Positions 11,440 to 23,564 of a stretch of 64,000 nt of DNA are shown here, piece after piece. The first letter of the stretch is position 1; each line of letters starts with the position of its first letter. The notes under the pieces are model-generated. The model was not told the origin of the DNA. It did no database searches and was given only the letters and a program-made list of their open reading frames with translations. Both the position numbers and the translations under genes were made by a program. Source of the stretch: Atherix ibis (lineage: Eukaryota > Arthropoda > Insecta > Diptera > Athericidae); the NCBI GenBank assembly GCA_958298945.1, contig OY282605.1, positions 112,402,267 through 112,466,266 of the forward strand. The letters run 5' to 3'.

Positions 11440-12700
11440 TTAGTACAGAATGCTACTTTTTTATTGAGCACAAGTCTGTAACTTAACATATTTGATCAAT
11501 ACTTTACTAAGTTGCATTTTAAAAAATAAATTTAAAAAAACGAGTGAATATTTTTTTTAAATTTCCGGTTTTATTAGAAAGATTGAACCTTAAAATTTAA
11601 GAATAAAATACATCATTTAAATGACTGCCACGGCTGGCCTTACAGTACCCCATTCGCTCGACCTAATTTTTCAGTACATTTTCGATTGTCTGGGCCTGTA
11701 TCTCTTCAATGGCAACTTTGATTTCGTGTTTCAAGGCCTCAATTGTCTCTGGATGGCTTGCGTAACATTTATCCTTAATGGCTCCCCACAGAAAATAATC
11801 CAACGGGCTCAAACAACAGCTCCGAGGCGGCCAATTTACATCAGAATTTCGGCTGATTATTCGGTTTTCGAAAGCAGTGCCCAAAAGTTGGATTGTTACG
11901 TTGGCTGTGTGGCAAGTGGCCCCGTCCTGTTGAAACCAAATGTCGTCCATGCCATTCTCTTCAACTTTTGGAAACAAAAATTCATTGAGCATGCCACGAT
12001 AGCGCTCACCATTGACCGTAACGGCGGCTCCTTCATCGTTTTCAAACTCCAAAATCCACACCAAACCGTGACTCGTTGTGGATGCATCGGCTTTTCCATG
12101 GTGACGTTTGGATTTTCTGAGCCCCAGATGCGACAATTTTGTTTCTTGACATACCCACCGAGGTGGGAATGGGCCTCATCCGAAAAGATGATTTTTCGGT
12201 AAAAATACTCATCTTCGGCCAATTGATCTTGAGCCCATTGGGCAAACCGAAAACGCATCGGATGGTCATGCGGCTTTAGCTGTTGGGCTAATTGAACTTT
12301 GTAAGCTTTCATACCGAGGTCTTTTTGCAAAATTCTCAACAGAGAAGTGCGAGAAATGTTCAATTCCTGAGAACGGTGACGAGTTGATGTTGATGGATGA
12401 TCACTGACATTTTCAGCAACGGAGGCAATATTCTCGGTCTTAGAGCTTCACGAATTTGTCCACAAGTTGACGTGATAGCATTCGATGCTCATTTTTTTTT
12501 AAATTTCTCATAGTTTGGCTTGAAAACTCACCACTTTGGAAGTAAGTTCTTAATATTTCCCAGTTTTCTTCAAGCATATGGATTACCATATCGTAAAATT
12601 CAGACTTTCAACTAACAATCTGTCAATTCGTGATGAAATTTAACACTTCAAATAAATAGTGGTTCAAAATGCAACCGCTAGATGTAGCATTCTTTTGAAT
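11440..12700 (-). mobile_element. DD41D-type Tc1/mariner element, near full length but frame-broken
   Basis: Minus-strand frames 11896-12363 and 11663-12136 overlap across a frameshift near 12050. They contain IIFSDEAHSHLGG (first Asp), RIWGSENPNV, FQQDGATCHT (second Asp) and CLSPLDYFLWG (third Asp). I count 41 residues between the last two Asp, the DD41D spacing. An N-terminal part starts near 12585 and carries stops. The end motifs AGAATGCTACT near 11447 and TGTAGCATTCT near 12683 are inverted and may mark the termini. Confidence 0.82.
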
Positions 12701-12980
12701 AATTTTGTCAATAAAACTTTAAATTTAAAATGACTCTTTTTTAATAGCCAAGAAAATTTTGCTAATTTTTATTGTTCTTTGGTATGCATTACATTATTAC
12801 ATTTTTTATATTTGTATATATTTTTTATTAATGTTTATCATATTAGGTCTTATTTTACTTGGCCATACGAGGTGGCTCTACTTAAATGACCACTACTGTA
12901 TACTGAAAAAGTGTCAAAATGCATAGTAAAATTTGCATATACAAAAAAAAAAACATTTAAAATATTTTTATAAAAAAATC

Positions 12981-13052
12981 TGCGTCGGCCGGGAATCGAA
13001 CCCGGATCAACTGCTTGGAAGGCAACTATGCTAACCATTACACCACCGACGC
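12981..13052 (-). tRNA. tRNA-Gly (anticodon TCC)
   Basis: The minus strand folds into a full cloverleaf. The acceptor stem is GCGTCGG / CCGACGC with discriminator A. The A box is TGGTGTAATGGTTAGCAT, the anticodon loop reads CTTCCAA, and the B box is GGTTCGATTCC. There is no intron and CCA is not encoded. A run of seven T follows three bases downstream (12972-12978 complemented), the RNA polymerase III terminator. The sequence is nearly identical to the fly tRNA-Gly(TCC) as I recall it. Confidence 0.96.
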
Positions 13053-14174
13053 TGTATTTCCATAATATCAAACTAAAGAAGAAATTATAGTTTCGTTTTC
13101 TGATTAAAAATGTTTCATCAAATCAAATAAAACAGAATGTATGATTTATTCAACTATTGGGGGAGACATCCGCATTGCACAATTGACATTTACCTGTAAA
13201 TATTGCATATTATATAGGCGCACATCGTTAAAATTGTAAACATATTCTTAAGCTGAAATCATTTCTGGGTTTGCAATGCAATAATCTTACTACATTTTCT
13301 TAATCACTAATTACAAAAAAATAATATATATATTTTAAATATATTAAAATGTACAAATCTATAATATTCAAAATATTAATATTTTATTAATATTCGTAAT
13401 TTTTATTTAATAATTTCAAGTTTTTATTACAATATTTACAATAATTAATAAAATATTAAATAAAAATATAATGTTTTTGAATTTTTTTATTCAAGAACAA
13501 TTAAAAAAATAAAAGCATACGTAAATAATGAATTTTAAAATATCTGTCAGATTGTACTCGTTGTTCAGCATACCGCATAGGCGCAGTTATTTATTAGGAA
13601 CGTTTAAAAATGGATACGAAAACGTACTAGATTCACCAAAGTGAATTATTGAATGCAACTACATTATTTTATAATGGTACGATTTTATATGATAAGTATT
13701 TTTTTAAGGGACGACCCCATTTGATATAGAATTATCAAGCCTGTTTTAATAAATGAGTGTTATAGAGTAAAAGTATAGAAAGTTTATGATGATTAGTTAT
13801 TTACATAATTTATTAAATAATTTACAGAATTATTGGTGTTATTTGAAGAAAAAAAACAAACTCATAATCACAACCACATGTTTAATGTATGACTGAAATT
13901 TTAGTTGAATTTAGCACATATTAATATCTTGAATTAACACAATATGAATTGATATTTTTAATGATGTTAAATTATTAATGAATCATTACAATTTCACCGA
14001 ATTTTTAATATTTAGTCTAAAATCAATATTGACATAATCGTATATATTTATTTCTTATAGAACAACTCAACTTTTTCTTATAGGACAACTCAACCTGATT
14101 TATTTCATTTTCAATTATCACTAAAATAAATTATGTCAAGTGAATTAATTCCATATTTCTCGATATATTCGATT
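13053..14174. other. AT-rich intergenic DNA
   Basis: No gene or recognisable transposon is seen between the tRNA and P450 gene 2. Confidence 0.6.
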
Positions 14175-14182
14175 TATAAAAA
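14175..14182 (+). promoter_or_regulatory. TATA box of P450 gene 2
   Basis: TATAAAAA lies 73 nt upstream of the ATG at 14248, the same spacing as in gene 1. Confidence 0.5.
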
Positions 14183-14247
14183 CCTTGGCCTAAGAAAGTC
14201 TTATTAGTAAAATTTCACTTTTCGAATAGGGAATACTAAATTTAAAG

Positions 14248-16455
14248 ATGGCATTTTTGTTAACGATTTTTTTATCTGTGATTATCATTAGTCTGTGGAG
14301 TATTTGGCTAAAAAGGAAGAGTATAGCGTGTTCTTGGAAAATTCCAGGTCCATTTGCATTACCGCTGATAGGCAATTCACTAGACTTTATACATCCTGAA
14401 GGTCAGTTTGAATAATTTCTAAAAAGAAAAGAAAAAAAATAATTAGGAATTTTGTAAAAAAAAAAATTTGTAGACTTTTTTGACATCTTAGTGGAGATGA
14501 AAAAAAAATTTGGTTCACGTTTTCGATTTTGGCTTGGAATGGATTTATTTTTATACAGTAATGAACCAGATTTTTTAAGAATAATTTTAAATGCAAAAGA
14601 ATGTATCAATAAAGGTGACTTATATAAATTCATTAGCTTTTTCCTAGGCGATGGATTATTAACATCAAAATGTAAGTAATAATGACAAAATTGTTAATTT
14701 ATTAAGATACAGAGAAAAAAATACGTTATAAAAAATTTGATTTTATTGTATAATAGCGCCAAAGTGGAATGAACATCGAAAAATTCTGAATCCAACTTTT
14801 AATCCAAAAATATTATTATCTTTTTATCCAATATTTAATATTGAAACAGATAAGTTGGTAAAAAAATTAGATAAAATGATCGATTGTGAAGAATTTTCTT
14901 TGAACGAATTTATTATACCATGTGAAATGGATATCTCTTGTCGTAAGTAATTTAATAACTCAAGAATAACTATAATAATACATATTATGGAAAAAATTCT
15001 AAACACAGAGACAACAATGGGAACCGAAATGAATATGCAAAATGGTGAAAATAATGAAACTCTTCGCGCTTACGAAATGTTTGTATTAAAAAAAAAAAAA
15101 ACAGAAAATAAAAAATATTAGTTTTTAATTAATTTTAAAATTTCAGGTCGAAAGAAGTCGCTGGAATAAGAATAACTAATCCACTATATCAATTTGATTT
15201 TATTTTCCAATTTACAAAATGGTTTGAACTAGGAAAGAATGCTGCTAATATTATGCAAAGTTTTGTTACTGAGGTATGTAAACACATATATCATAAATTC
15301 GAGAAAAAAACTAATTATTATAATATATATAAAGATGGTTGAAAATAAAAGAAACAAACGTATAACAAGAAAAAGTCAAGAGTACACAGATCAGGATACT
15401 CACTCTGCTGAGCATGTTCTTAAATCGCAAAATATTTTCATCGATCAGGCGCTTAGTGTTATGGAAAATCAAGGAAAACTCACGATTGAAGATGTTAAGG
15501 ATAATGCAAATATTATGGTTATTGCTGTAAGCATATAGGAGTGAAAATTTTTCCATTTTTAAATTATTGTGTTTCATTTCATTCGATTGTAGGCATTTGA
15601 GACAACAACAGTTGCGCTTAATTATATAATATTATCATTGGCAGCTGAACCAGAATATCAAAATAAGGTCATTCAAGAAATTCGAAGTCTCTTCCCTAAA
15701 AAGGGTTGTTATATATCACCGGAAGATACAAGAAATATGGTTTTTACTGAAATGGTTATAAATGAATCAATACGATTGTTTCCGCCAGTTCCTCTGATAT
15801 CACGCAAACTGAATGATGATTGCCAAATTGCTCCTGGTTTTATTCTACCAAAAGGAGTTAATATTATATTAGATATTTTTAGCTTACACAGAAGTGAAAA
15901 ATATTGGGGTTCAGAGGTAAATAAATTTAATCCCTATAACTTTTTACCAGAGAAAATATCCGATGTTCATCCGTATGCCTTTGCGCCATTCTCGAAAGGA
16001 CCACGTAATTGTATCGGTAAGTATACAAATTTTCTTCTTTCAATTATTATATATAAATAATTTACTATTATCTAGAATTTCCGAATGTTAATTTTTTATT
16101 TGTTTGAATGAAAACTAATAACAGATAAATTTAAAAAAATTACAACAGCGCGAAATTACTGAATTTTTTGCATAAGAAATAGGCGCAAATCATAAGCTTG
16201 ACTTTTTATTATCATTGAATCGAAAATTTTGCTAACACTTATTTTTTATTAGTTTGCAGTTTTTTTTTTTAAAAAATTTATATTATTGCAGGAATGAAAT
16301 ATGCGTACATATCGCTTAAAATACACTTAGCTAAAATATTTCAACAATTCTATTTCACTACCGATGTAAAGCTTGAGGATATAAAATTTAGAATGAATGT
16401 GTCCTTAACACCAATTACAGAACCTTTGGTACGGATACATCGTCAAAAGGATTGA
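14248..16455 (+). CDS. Cytochrome P450, CYP4 clan (CYP313/CYP325-like), array gene 2
   Basis: This is an intact monooxygenase gene of 504 residues. Exons: 14248-14401, 14474-14671, 14757-14942, 15009-15078, 15147-15273, 15335-15526, 15593-16016 and 16292-16455. Exon lengths equal those of gene 1 except exon 6, which is one codon longer. Motifs are an N-terminal anchor (residues 2-20), GPFALPLIGN, helix C W121xxxR125, the I-helix AFETT (310-314; Glu where the other three have Asp), the K-helix E367SIR, and the heme loop FSKGPRNCIG with Cys449. Intron 7 is about 275 nt, the longest here. It lies 6.7 kb downstream of gene 1. Microsomal location and detoxification or hormone metabolism are family expectations; no substrate can be inferred. 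Confidence 0.95.
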
Positions 16456-17043
16456 AATTTAAATAATTTTATATATAATATAATTCAATTAAGGAAAAAA
16501 TAAGCATTTGTATATAATTAATTATTTTTATTTTTTAATAAAATGTATTTTTATAAAATGTTTATTTAATTTAAATTAAGTTTTTTAGATTGTAATTTAA
16601 ATAAGTTCGCATTTTATTATAATTAGTATAATTAAAAATTGAAAATATTTTCTCCACATTGAAAATTTAAAGATTGTTTGATTTGTTACCTACTTAAATA
16701 GTTCAAAAATTTAAATAAAAACCTTTAAATTATATAATAATGGATTTGCTTCTAAATATAAACGCACATATATATTGTATATCTAGCATCTGATATACTC
16801 GTACTTACACATATACGAGTATGCATACAAATTTAAAGTTGCTTACTAAGATTTTAAGTTGCATTTCTTAATAATTATATACTTAAATCAGTTTAGTTTG
16901 TTTATCGAAATTATTAACATTAACAGGGGATTTTTTTTTTTTATAAATACACTTGTACATATGTAGTTCAAAAGAATTATATAAATAATGTATAATAATA
17001 ACAGATATACTCTGGAATTATTGATTTAGAAAAATTTTATTTA
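16456..17043. other. 3' flank of P450 gene 2
   Basis: AT-rich, with AATAAA-like signals near 16539. No gene is seen. Confidence 0.55.
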
Positions 17044-18145
17044 CCAGGTGTATAAATTTAAATCCGCTGTTTTTTAGTCAAAAAAAAACACATGTTTTTT
17101 TCATAGAAAGCAAAAACAAATTTATTCAAAGTGTTTGCCCTTGCTATCTACACAATTTTCCCATCTCTCGGGCAATTTGTGGATACTACGCCAAAAAAAT
17201 TCCTTCTCTTTCGAGGTAAACCACCTCAAGCCATTTTCGGACGTCTTCGTTAGAATCGAAGTGCTGCTCAACGAGCGCGTGGCCCATCGACGAAAACAGG
17301 TGGTAGTCGGAGGAGGCCAGGTCTGGTGAATAAGCTTGGTGGGGTAGCACCTCCCAGTTGAGTGTCTCCAAGTAGTATCGGACCATTTTTGACGTGTGCG
17401 ATAGTGCGTTGTCATGGAGGAAAATCAGCTTGTCATGACTTTGTTGATAATCCATCCTTTTTTCACGCAGAGCATGGTGTAATTTGATCAGTTATTGGTG
17501 GTAGCGGTAGGCATTAACAGTTTCACCAGGTTTCAACATCGCATAGTAGACGATACCCTGCTGATCCCACCAAACGCACAGCATCGTCTTCCGTCCGAAG
17601 CGATTTGGTCTTGGGGAAGATGTTGATGGTTGGCCGCGATCAACCCACGATTTCTTACGTTTAGGATTCTCGAAATATATCCACTTTTCATCGCCTGTCA
17701 CAATCCGATGTAGGAACGAGTTTCTTTTTTGTCTGGCGAGCAATATTTCGCATGTGTTTTGGGGTCGCTCCATCTGCCTATCGTTCAATTCATGCGGCAC
17801 CCATTTTCCGATCTTTTCAATCTCCCCATGGCACGCAGACGCATGGAAATGGCTGGTTAAGTAACACCGAATCGTCTTTGTTCAAAAGAGCATGCTATTG
17901 ATGGTCCTCAACCTTCCTAGGCCGATTTTCACGTCCTTCCTGCATATGCTCTTTTTCTGGCACAAAACTAAACATGACTACCAAAGGAAAAATGTATGTT
18001 GTTGTACAAAATTGCTGACACTGTGCACTGATTAATGTTGACAGATGTCAAACTCATAAAAAAAAAATTTTTTTTCCCCATGGTGGATTAATACGCTTAC
18101 TCACGCCATATATGACCATCAGCGGATTTAAGCTTATACCCCTGA
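17044..18145 (-). mobile_element. Mos1-like mariner (mauritiana subfamily), frame-broken
   Basis: The left end CCAGGTGTATAAATTTAAAT and its near-complement at the right end (to 18145) are flanked by TA; the start recalls Mos1. The minus-strand transposase begins MFSFVPEKEH near 17977, loses most of its helix-turn-helix region to deletion and shifts, then reads well from 17800. It has VTGDEKW (first Asp), TMLCVWWDQQGIVYY, LHDNALSHTS (second) and SPDLASSDYHLF (third), with 34 residues between the last two. A single TAA separates the two good frames near 17490, and a shift near 17200 moves the C-terminal KLPERWENCVDSKGK into another frame. Confidence 0.9.
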
Positions 18146-18159
18146 TAGACACCATGATA

Positions 18160-18558
18160 TTGGTTAGTCAAAAAAGTTCATGGCGTTTTTCGAGTAAAAT
18201 AAAAACGCTTAAATCAGAGTTTTAAAATCAATTTATTCAAATAATGTTCAATTTATAAGCTATGTCATGTCTGCCGGTCTCGCTCAATTTTTTTTTCATA
18301 CAGCATCTTTACCATAAACATCGAAACGGCGCCTTTGACGAAGTGGATTGTAAAATAGAACGAATTTTCTCTTTATTCTAGTCTATATTTTAACTTAAAT
18401 AGCTTTTGATACACTAATTTCAATAAAATTTTACGATACACAAAGTGTCACCTTTCAAACGCGCATCTAGTGTTGTTATAATGCGACTAGTAGTTATTAA
18501 GTTATTTTCTGTTAACTCCGTCGAACGAAAAGCGCCACGAACTTTTTCGACAAACTAA
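18160..18558 (-). mobile_element. 399-bp non-autonomous mariner with TA duplications
   Basis: The left end TTGGTTAGTCAAAAAAGTTC and the complement of the right end (TTAGTTTGTCGAAAAAGTTC) are inverted repeats of about 26 bp extending into TGGCG. TA lies directly outside both (18158-18159 and 18559-18560). The interior keeps only scraps of mariner coding sequence, so this is an internally deleted derivative. Confidence 0.8.
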
Positions 18559-18799
18559 TATTGAATATTATCGAATTTTTCATTAATATTAAACAAAAAG
18601 AGTTGCATGTAAGCTATGGCAGATAACATTTTTCAAATGATTCGCACAGTTTTTTTTGCTAGAGGTGTTGAAAAAGAGGTCTAAATTTTGGTGACTTTTT
18701 CGCATAAATCAGGCAGAATATCATTGATGGCTTGAATTATATTAACCCCCTTTTGTTGAACTAATGGTATATATGTCCTTACTTGTTTTTAAAGCAATA
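18559..18799. other. AT-rich spacer between two mariners
   Basis: No gene is seen. Confidence 0.5.
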
Positions 18800-19716
18800 C
18801 GAGGTCTGTTCAAAAAGTGTTTTTTCAAAAATTATATATATATTCATGAATATCTATTTTGTCCCCTTCAAAGTAATCCCAACCAAATATAATACACTTG
18901 TGCCAACGTTTTTTCCAATCCTCAAAGCACTTCAAAAAATCATTTTTTGTGATCTTGTTCAGCTCCTTCTTGGATGCCGTCTTTATCTCCTCAATCGTAG
19001 CGTAGCGTCGTCCTTTCATGGGGCTCTTCACTTCCGAGAACAAGAAAAAGTCACAGGGGGCCAGACCTGGGGAATACGGTGGCTGCGGCATTATTAGTGT
19101 ATTGTTTTGGGCCAAAAATTCGCGCACAAGCAACGATGCATAAGCAGGGGCGTTATCATGGTGCAAAAGCCACTTTTTGTTCTTCCACAAATCCGGGCGT
19201 TTCTGGCGGATTGCATAACTTGCAGGTAATATTCCTTATTGACTCATGATGCACCACGTCCCTGCCAATAGAAGAAACCTGAAAGCAAAATCTTCATATT
19301 CGACCGAACTTGGAGCGCTTTTTTCGGTCTTAGCTGGTGCGGCAGCTTCTATTGGGATGATTGAGCTTTGGTTTCCACGTCATAACCATAAACCCATGAT
19401 TCGTCGCCAGTTATGAACCTCTGGAGCAAATTTGGGTCGTCGCGGACAGAGTCCAACAGCTCCTTAGCAATGTTAATGCGATGCTGTTTTTGGTCGAAAT
19501 TGAGGCAAAAATCGAAGACGAATTAAAAACACGTGCAAGAAAAGCAGCTGTCAAAAATTAACTGAACATTCAAAATGGCCGAACTTGTCGACATAAGTGA
19601 GAGACTTGAGTACCTATTGGTACTAGGTAAAAAAAATAACGCCACAAAAAATCTAAAATCGAATATACGTAACCCGCGGAAATTCAAAATGCGCGATACT
19701 TTTTGAACATACCTCG
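18800..19716 (-). mobile_element. Mariner (DD34D), complete ends, truncated transposase
   Basis: The inverted ends (CGAGGTCTGTTCAAAAAGTG at 18800 and the complement of CACTTTTTGAACATACCTCG-like sequence at 19716) lie between TA dinucleotides. The minus strand encodes the C-terminal catalytic part in 18825-19190, with HHDNAPAYAS (second Asp) and SPGLAPCDFFLF (third Asp). The first Asp region (near 19400) is in a shifted frame and the DNA-binding domain is deleted. It matches the copies at 3864 and 40987. Confidence 0.9.
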
Positions 19717-19724
19717 TATATGAG

Positions 19725-20080
19725 AAACCGGAATGCGACTACCATTGACCTCATGCGTACCCATCACTACCATAGACCATTGATTCAATGTAGCCCCATA
19801 GAAATAAAGTTTGACGGCTTTAAATCGCACGATCTTCGTGGCCAGCTGACATCAGCATGTCCTAAAATATCCCGACGTGGACACTCCATCTGCCTTAAGC
19901 CCCTTGTTTCAACTGCGTTGTGGAATCTGCTATCGTAAAAAAAGTCGACATCGTCCAATTGAGGCAACAAAAAAAAATCAATAATTTTGTTCTCTGTGTA
20001 GAAGAAGCACCTCGAACTATTGGGGTTAACTTTTGCCCCAGATCACCGACAATTTTACTAGTTTATGTTGACATTCAGCT
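19725..20080 (-). mobile_element. DD41D-type Tc1/mariner fragment
   Basis: Minus frame 19785-19970 begins LPQLDDVDFF and ends WPRRSCDLKPSNFISMG, the segment around the third catalytic Asp of DD41D transposases. The second Asp region is lost and the third Asp is replaced by Asn. Confidence 0.7.
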
Positions 20081-20097
20081 AAAATTCAAATTTATAA

Positions 20098-20150
20098 GAT
20101 ATCAAAGATTATGCATGAAAAGATATCAAAGATTATGCATGAAAAGTTAT
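20098..20150. repeat. 24-bp unit, two tandem copies
   Basis: AGATATCAAAGATTATGCATGAAA occurs twice back to back. Confidence 0.85.
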
Positions 20151-20680
20151 TAATAATAAATTTATATTTTTATATGGGAATAAAAATAATATGTATTTAT
20201 GCGAGTGTAAATAGAGAGAAACATATTTTTTTAATTTTATTTTTTTTTAAGGTAATTTCTACTGACATTTAGTAGTGGAATCTAATTTTTAACAATACCG
20301 ACTACTCAGTCCGTTTGGCAATAACCAAAGGGCACACCAACTATATTTTATTTAACAACCAGCAAATACAAGTTATAAGCAGAAGATTGAGATGGACAAA
20401 AAGATGAAAATATCCTCCTTCCATCCACACTCTCTCCCTGTCATAAGAAAAACAGTTTTTCTTAAAATTACTTTGGGGACAGGAAGAGATGTAACATAAA
20501 ATGTTATAAAACACAAATTAACGAAATATTTATTAACTTATCATTAAAAAGTAGGTTAATAATTTTAATATACGAATATATATACATAATACTGATAACA
20601 GGTAAATTCAAAAAAAAAAATATAATTAATATCAAGTGCTTAAATGAATACTATTAACATTACCGGAAGTACTATGATTT
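20151..20680. other. Upstream region of P450 gene 3
   Basis: AT-rich with a small higher-GC patch (20300-20460). No gene is recognised. Confidence 0.5.
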
Positions 20681-20688
20681 TATAAAAG
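20681..20688 (+). promoter_or_regulatory. TATA box of P450 gene 3
   Basis: TATAAAAG lies 82 nt before the ATG at 20763. A transcription start about 30 nt downstream would fall after the ATG at 20697, so that upstream ATG is unlikely to be used. Confidence 0.5.
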
Positions 20689-20762
20689 CAAGTGCCATGC
20701 CATTAACAAGATCAGTAATCGGACTTCACCTCAGTGTATATTATAGATTATCGAAATACTTT

Positions 20763-22762
20763 ATGGCTTTTTTCGAAATAACATTATTAACAGTTATTTT
20801 GTATACAATTTATTTAATATGGTCAATAAGAAAAGAAATAAAATGTGCAACGAATTTTCGCGGCCCATTTGCATTACCATTTATTGGAAATTTTCTACAA
20901 ATGCGCGATGTTAACAGTTGGTGTATTTTTATATAAACTTAATTGAATAATTCTAATAGATAATAAATAAATTATTTTTAGAGTTTTTTGAAACTGTGGC
21001 AAGTATGCGTAGCCGTTATGGATCTCCATTTCGATTCTGGATGGGACCAACACTTCTTATTTACAGTGACGATCCAGAATTTTTGAAAATTATTTGCCAC
21101 GCAAAAGAGTGTATTAGCAAAGGGGAGGTCTACAGATATATAAGAAAATTTCTAGGAGAAGGAATATTCGTTTCTGATCGTATTTATTTTCAATTGTATT
21201 CAAATTAACTATTTAACAAATGATATTACAGCACCAAAATGGAATGAACAGCGAAAAGCCTTAAATCCAACATTTAGTAATAAAATTTTATTATCATTTT
21301 ATCCTATCGTAAATGCAGAAGTTGATAAATTTTTAAAAAGACTTGATGAACAAGTTGGACGGGGATTTTTTGATTTGGAGCCATTATTACAACCCTGTAT
21401 TATGGATATAACATGTCGTATGTATATAAACTTGAAGAAATTAATTTTCAATATTATTCATTTCGATTTTTAAGAAACGACAATGGGAACAAAAATGAAT
21501 TTTCAAAATGGTGAAAATGATGAATTTCTGCAAATGTTTAAAATGTAACTAAAAAATATTCCTTTTTCTAAACTAAATATATAATTAAAAAAAAACTTCA
21601 AATAAATATATATATATTATAGTGGAAAAGAGATCTCTGGAATGAGAATATCTACTCCTATTTATCATTTCGATAGGATATTTAGACTTTCTGGTTGGGC
21701 AAAAATAGCAAAAACAGCGACTACTACCATACAGAACTTTATATCTGATGTAAGTTCATTTTGCAGTAATTTATTGTATAATAACTTTTAGAGGAAATGA
21801 AAAGATTACATTTAATTGTTTAGATGGTTCATAATAAAATTAAGGAAAGAAAATTAAGAGCAAAATTGTCATCGGAAAAAATTCAAGAACGTGAAGATAT
21901 GGACGAAACTGATCGTGTTCTTAGATCGCAAAATATTTTCATCGATCAAGCACTAAATGTTATGGATGAACAAGTGAAATTTACATTGATGAATGTTAAA
22001 GAAAATGCATTTATTATGGTTGGAGCTGTAAGTATGAAAGTTGTATAGTACTTAATATTTATCCTTTCTAATCAAATAAATTATAGGCTTTCGATACAAC
22101 TGTTCATGGAGTATTATACACTATTGTCTGTTTGGCAATGAATCCTGATTGCCAAGCGAAAGTTATTGAAGAAGTTCGAAGTATTTTTCCAAAAAAAGGA
22201 TGTTATATTAGTCCTGAAGATACAAAAAATATGATCTATACTGAAATGGCATTGAATGAAGCCTTACGCCTCTTTCCACCTGTTCCATTAATTGCTAGAA
22301 AATTCAATGAAGAATTTCAATTAAAACCTGGTGTTATAATACCAAAAGGTTTAAATTTGGCTATTGATATATTTAATATGCATAGAAATGAGAAATATTG
22401 GGGTCCAAATGCTGGTAAATATAATCCAGATAATTTTTTACCAGAAAATTTAAGTAAAATTCATCCTTATGCGTTTGCACCTTTTTCGAAAGGACCTCGA
22501 AATTGTATTGGTAAGAACTGATTTGTTTATTAAAATAGATTATTTTTGTAAATAATTTAATCGGAAAATTGCTAATAAAATTATTTGTATAATTTCAGGG
22601 ATGAGATACGCATACAACTCAATGAAGGTTCAATTGGCGAAAATCTTTCAAACTTATCGATTTACAACTAAAATGGGAATGGACGATTTTAAATTTCGAT
22701 TGGACATAACATTGACTTCAATCGTTCAACCACTCGTAGAAGTGCATCGTCAGGAAGATTAA
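20763..22762 (+). CDS. Cytochrome P450, CYP4 clan (CYP313/CYP325-like), array gene 3
   Basis: This is an intact gene of 508 residues. Exons: 20763-20916, 20982-21179, 21232-21417, 21475-21544, 21623-21749, 21824-22027, 22087-22510 and 22599-22762. The start at 20763 makes exon 1 154 nt, the same as in all paralogues, and places the membrane anchor at the N-terminus. The in-frame ATG at 20697 would add 22 residues but probably lies upstream of transcription start. Motifs are helix C W121xxxR125, I-helix AFDTT (314-318), K-helix E371ALR, and FSKGPRNCIG with Cys453. Exon 6, a variable linker, is the longest of the four (68 codons). It is closest to gene 4; the first 59 nt of exon 7 are identical in both. 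Confidence 0.95.
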
Positions 22763-22945
22763 TCTTACAGTTCTATTTATGAATTTAATAAAAATTTTAT
22801 TAAGCCTAAGATTAGTAAGAAAATTATTTTTAATAAAAATCATCCGTGTAATCCTATCCTAAGTAGTAAGTCTATATGGGTTCTGGCTCAATTTATGAAA
22901 AATTACAGTTTGTAACTTTTTACAGTATCAAGAAATATTATGTAT
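22763..22945. other. 3' flank of P450 gene 3
   Basis: Contains AATAAA near 22786. No gene is seen. Confidence 0.5.
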
Positions 22946-22949
22946 ACAA

Positions 22950-23400
22950 ACACATACAGACACACCGATTTTTACACAAACACATACAGATGCGCCGATG
23001 CATCTACCCCAACGACGTCAAATCATACGGTCTTGGAACCCAATTAATATCGCCACATCTTGTAATTACGTGTTCAGAGCAATACAGCATAAAATTTGTC
23101 ATGCTGTGCGGCTTATGGCACCATCTTGTTAAAACCACATATAGTTTTGATTACACTCTTCAAGTTCAGGCCAAAAAGCGTCGGTAATTATACGGCCATA
23201 ATGCTCAGAATAAATGTGAACGGTCTCTGCTTCTTCATTTTCAAATGACCAAATAGTCACATTTTGCGGATAAAATGGTTTCTCTATACTCACTTGTGGA
23301 TTTTCAGAGCCCCATGTACAAAATTTTACATTTTAGTGCAAACAAAAATTTTCTGCAAAACGTAAAAGTTTTTACAACTATAGTGCATTTTTTGATAGTT
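22950..23400 (-). mobile_element. DD41D-type Tc1/mariner fragment
   Basis: On the minus strand the codons read through TWGSENPQVSIEKPFYPQ, then a W-S-F-E-N-E-E segment, a PELEE segment and a WF-QDGA-like second Asp region. This is the middle of a DD41D transposase with frameshifts. The plus-strand frame 22876-23187 is its antisense shadow. Confidence 0.7.
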
Positions 23401-23564
23401 AAAAAAAACCACAATATAAAATGCCAAACTTCAAACTAAATAAATATTATCTTAAATACTCGTAATATAAATATTTAACTATCTATTAAATGATATGGAT
23501 GTACTTTTCAAACTATAAAATGGATAACTTGAAAAATTAGGTGATTATTTTTTTTCGATCCATC
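23401..23564. other. AT-rich spacer
   Basis: Nothing is recognised. Confidence 0.5.

Noticed and set aside
11621..12202. Plus-strand frame of 193 codons
   Set aside because: It is the antisense shadow of the DD41D transposase on the minus strand, which carries the catalytic motifs.
20697..20762. Upstream in-frame ATG adding 22 residues to P450 gene 3
   Set aside because: It lies only 16 nt after the TATA box start, so probably before the transcription start, and the extension displaces the N-terminal anchor that aligns in all four paralogues.
22876..23187. Plus-strand frame of 103 codons
   Set aside because: Antisense to a DD41D transposase fragment; it has no motif of its own.
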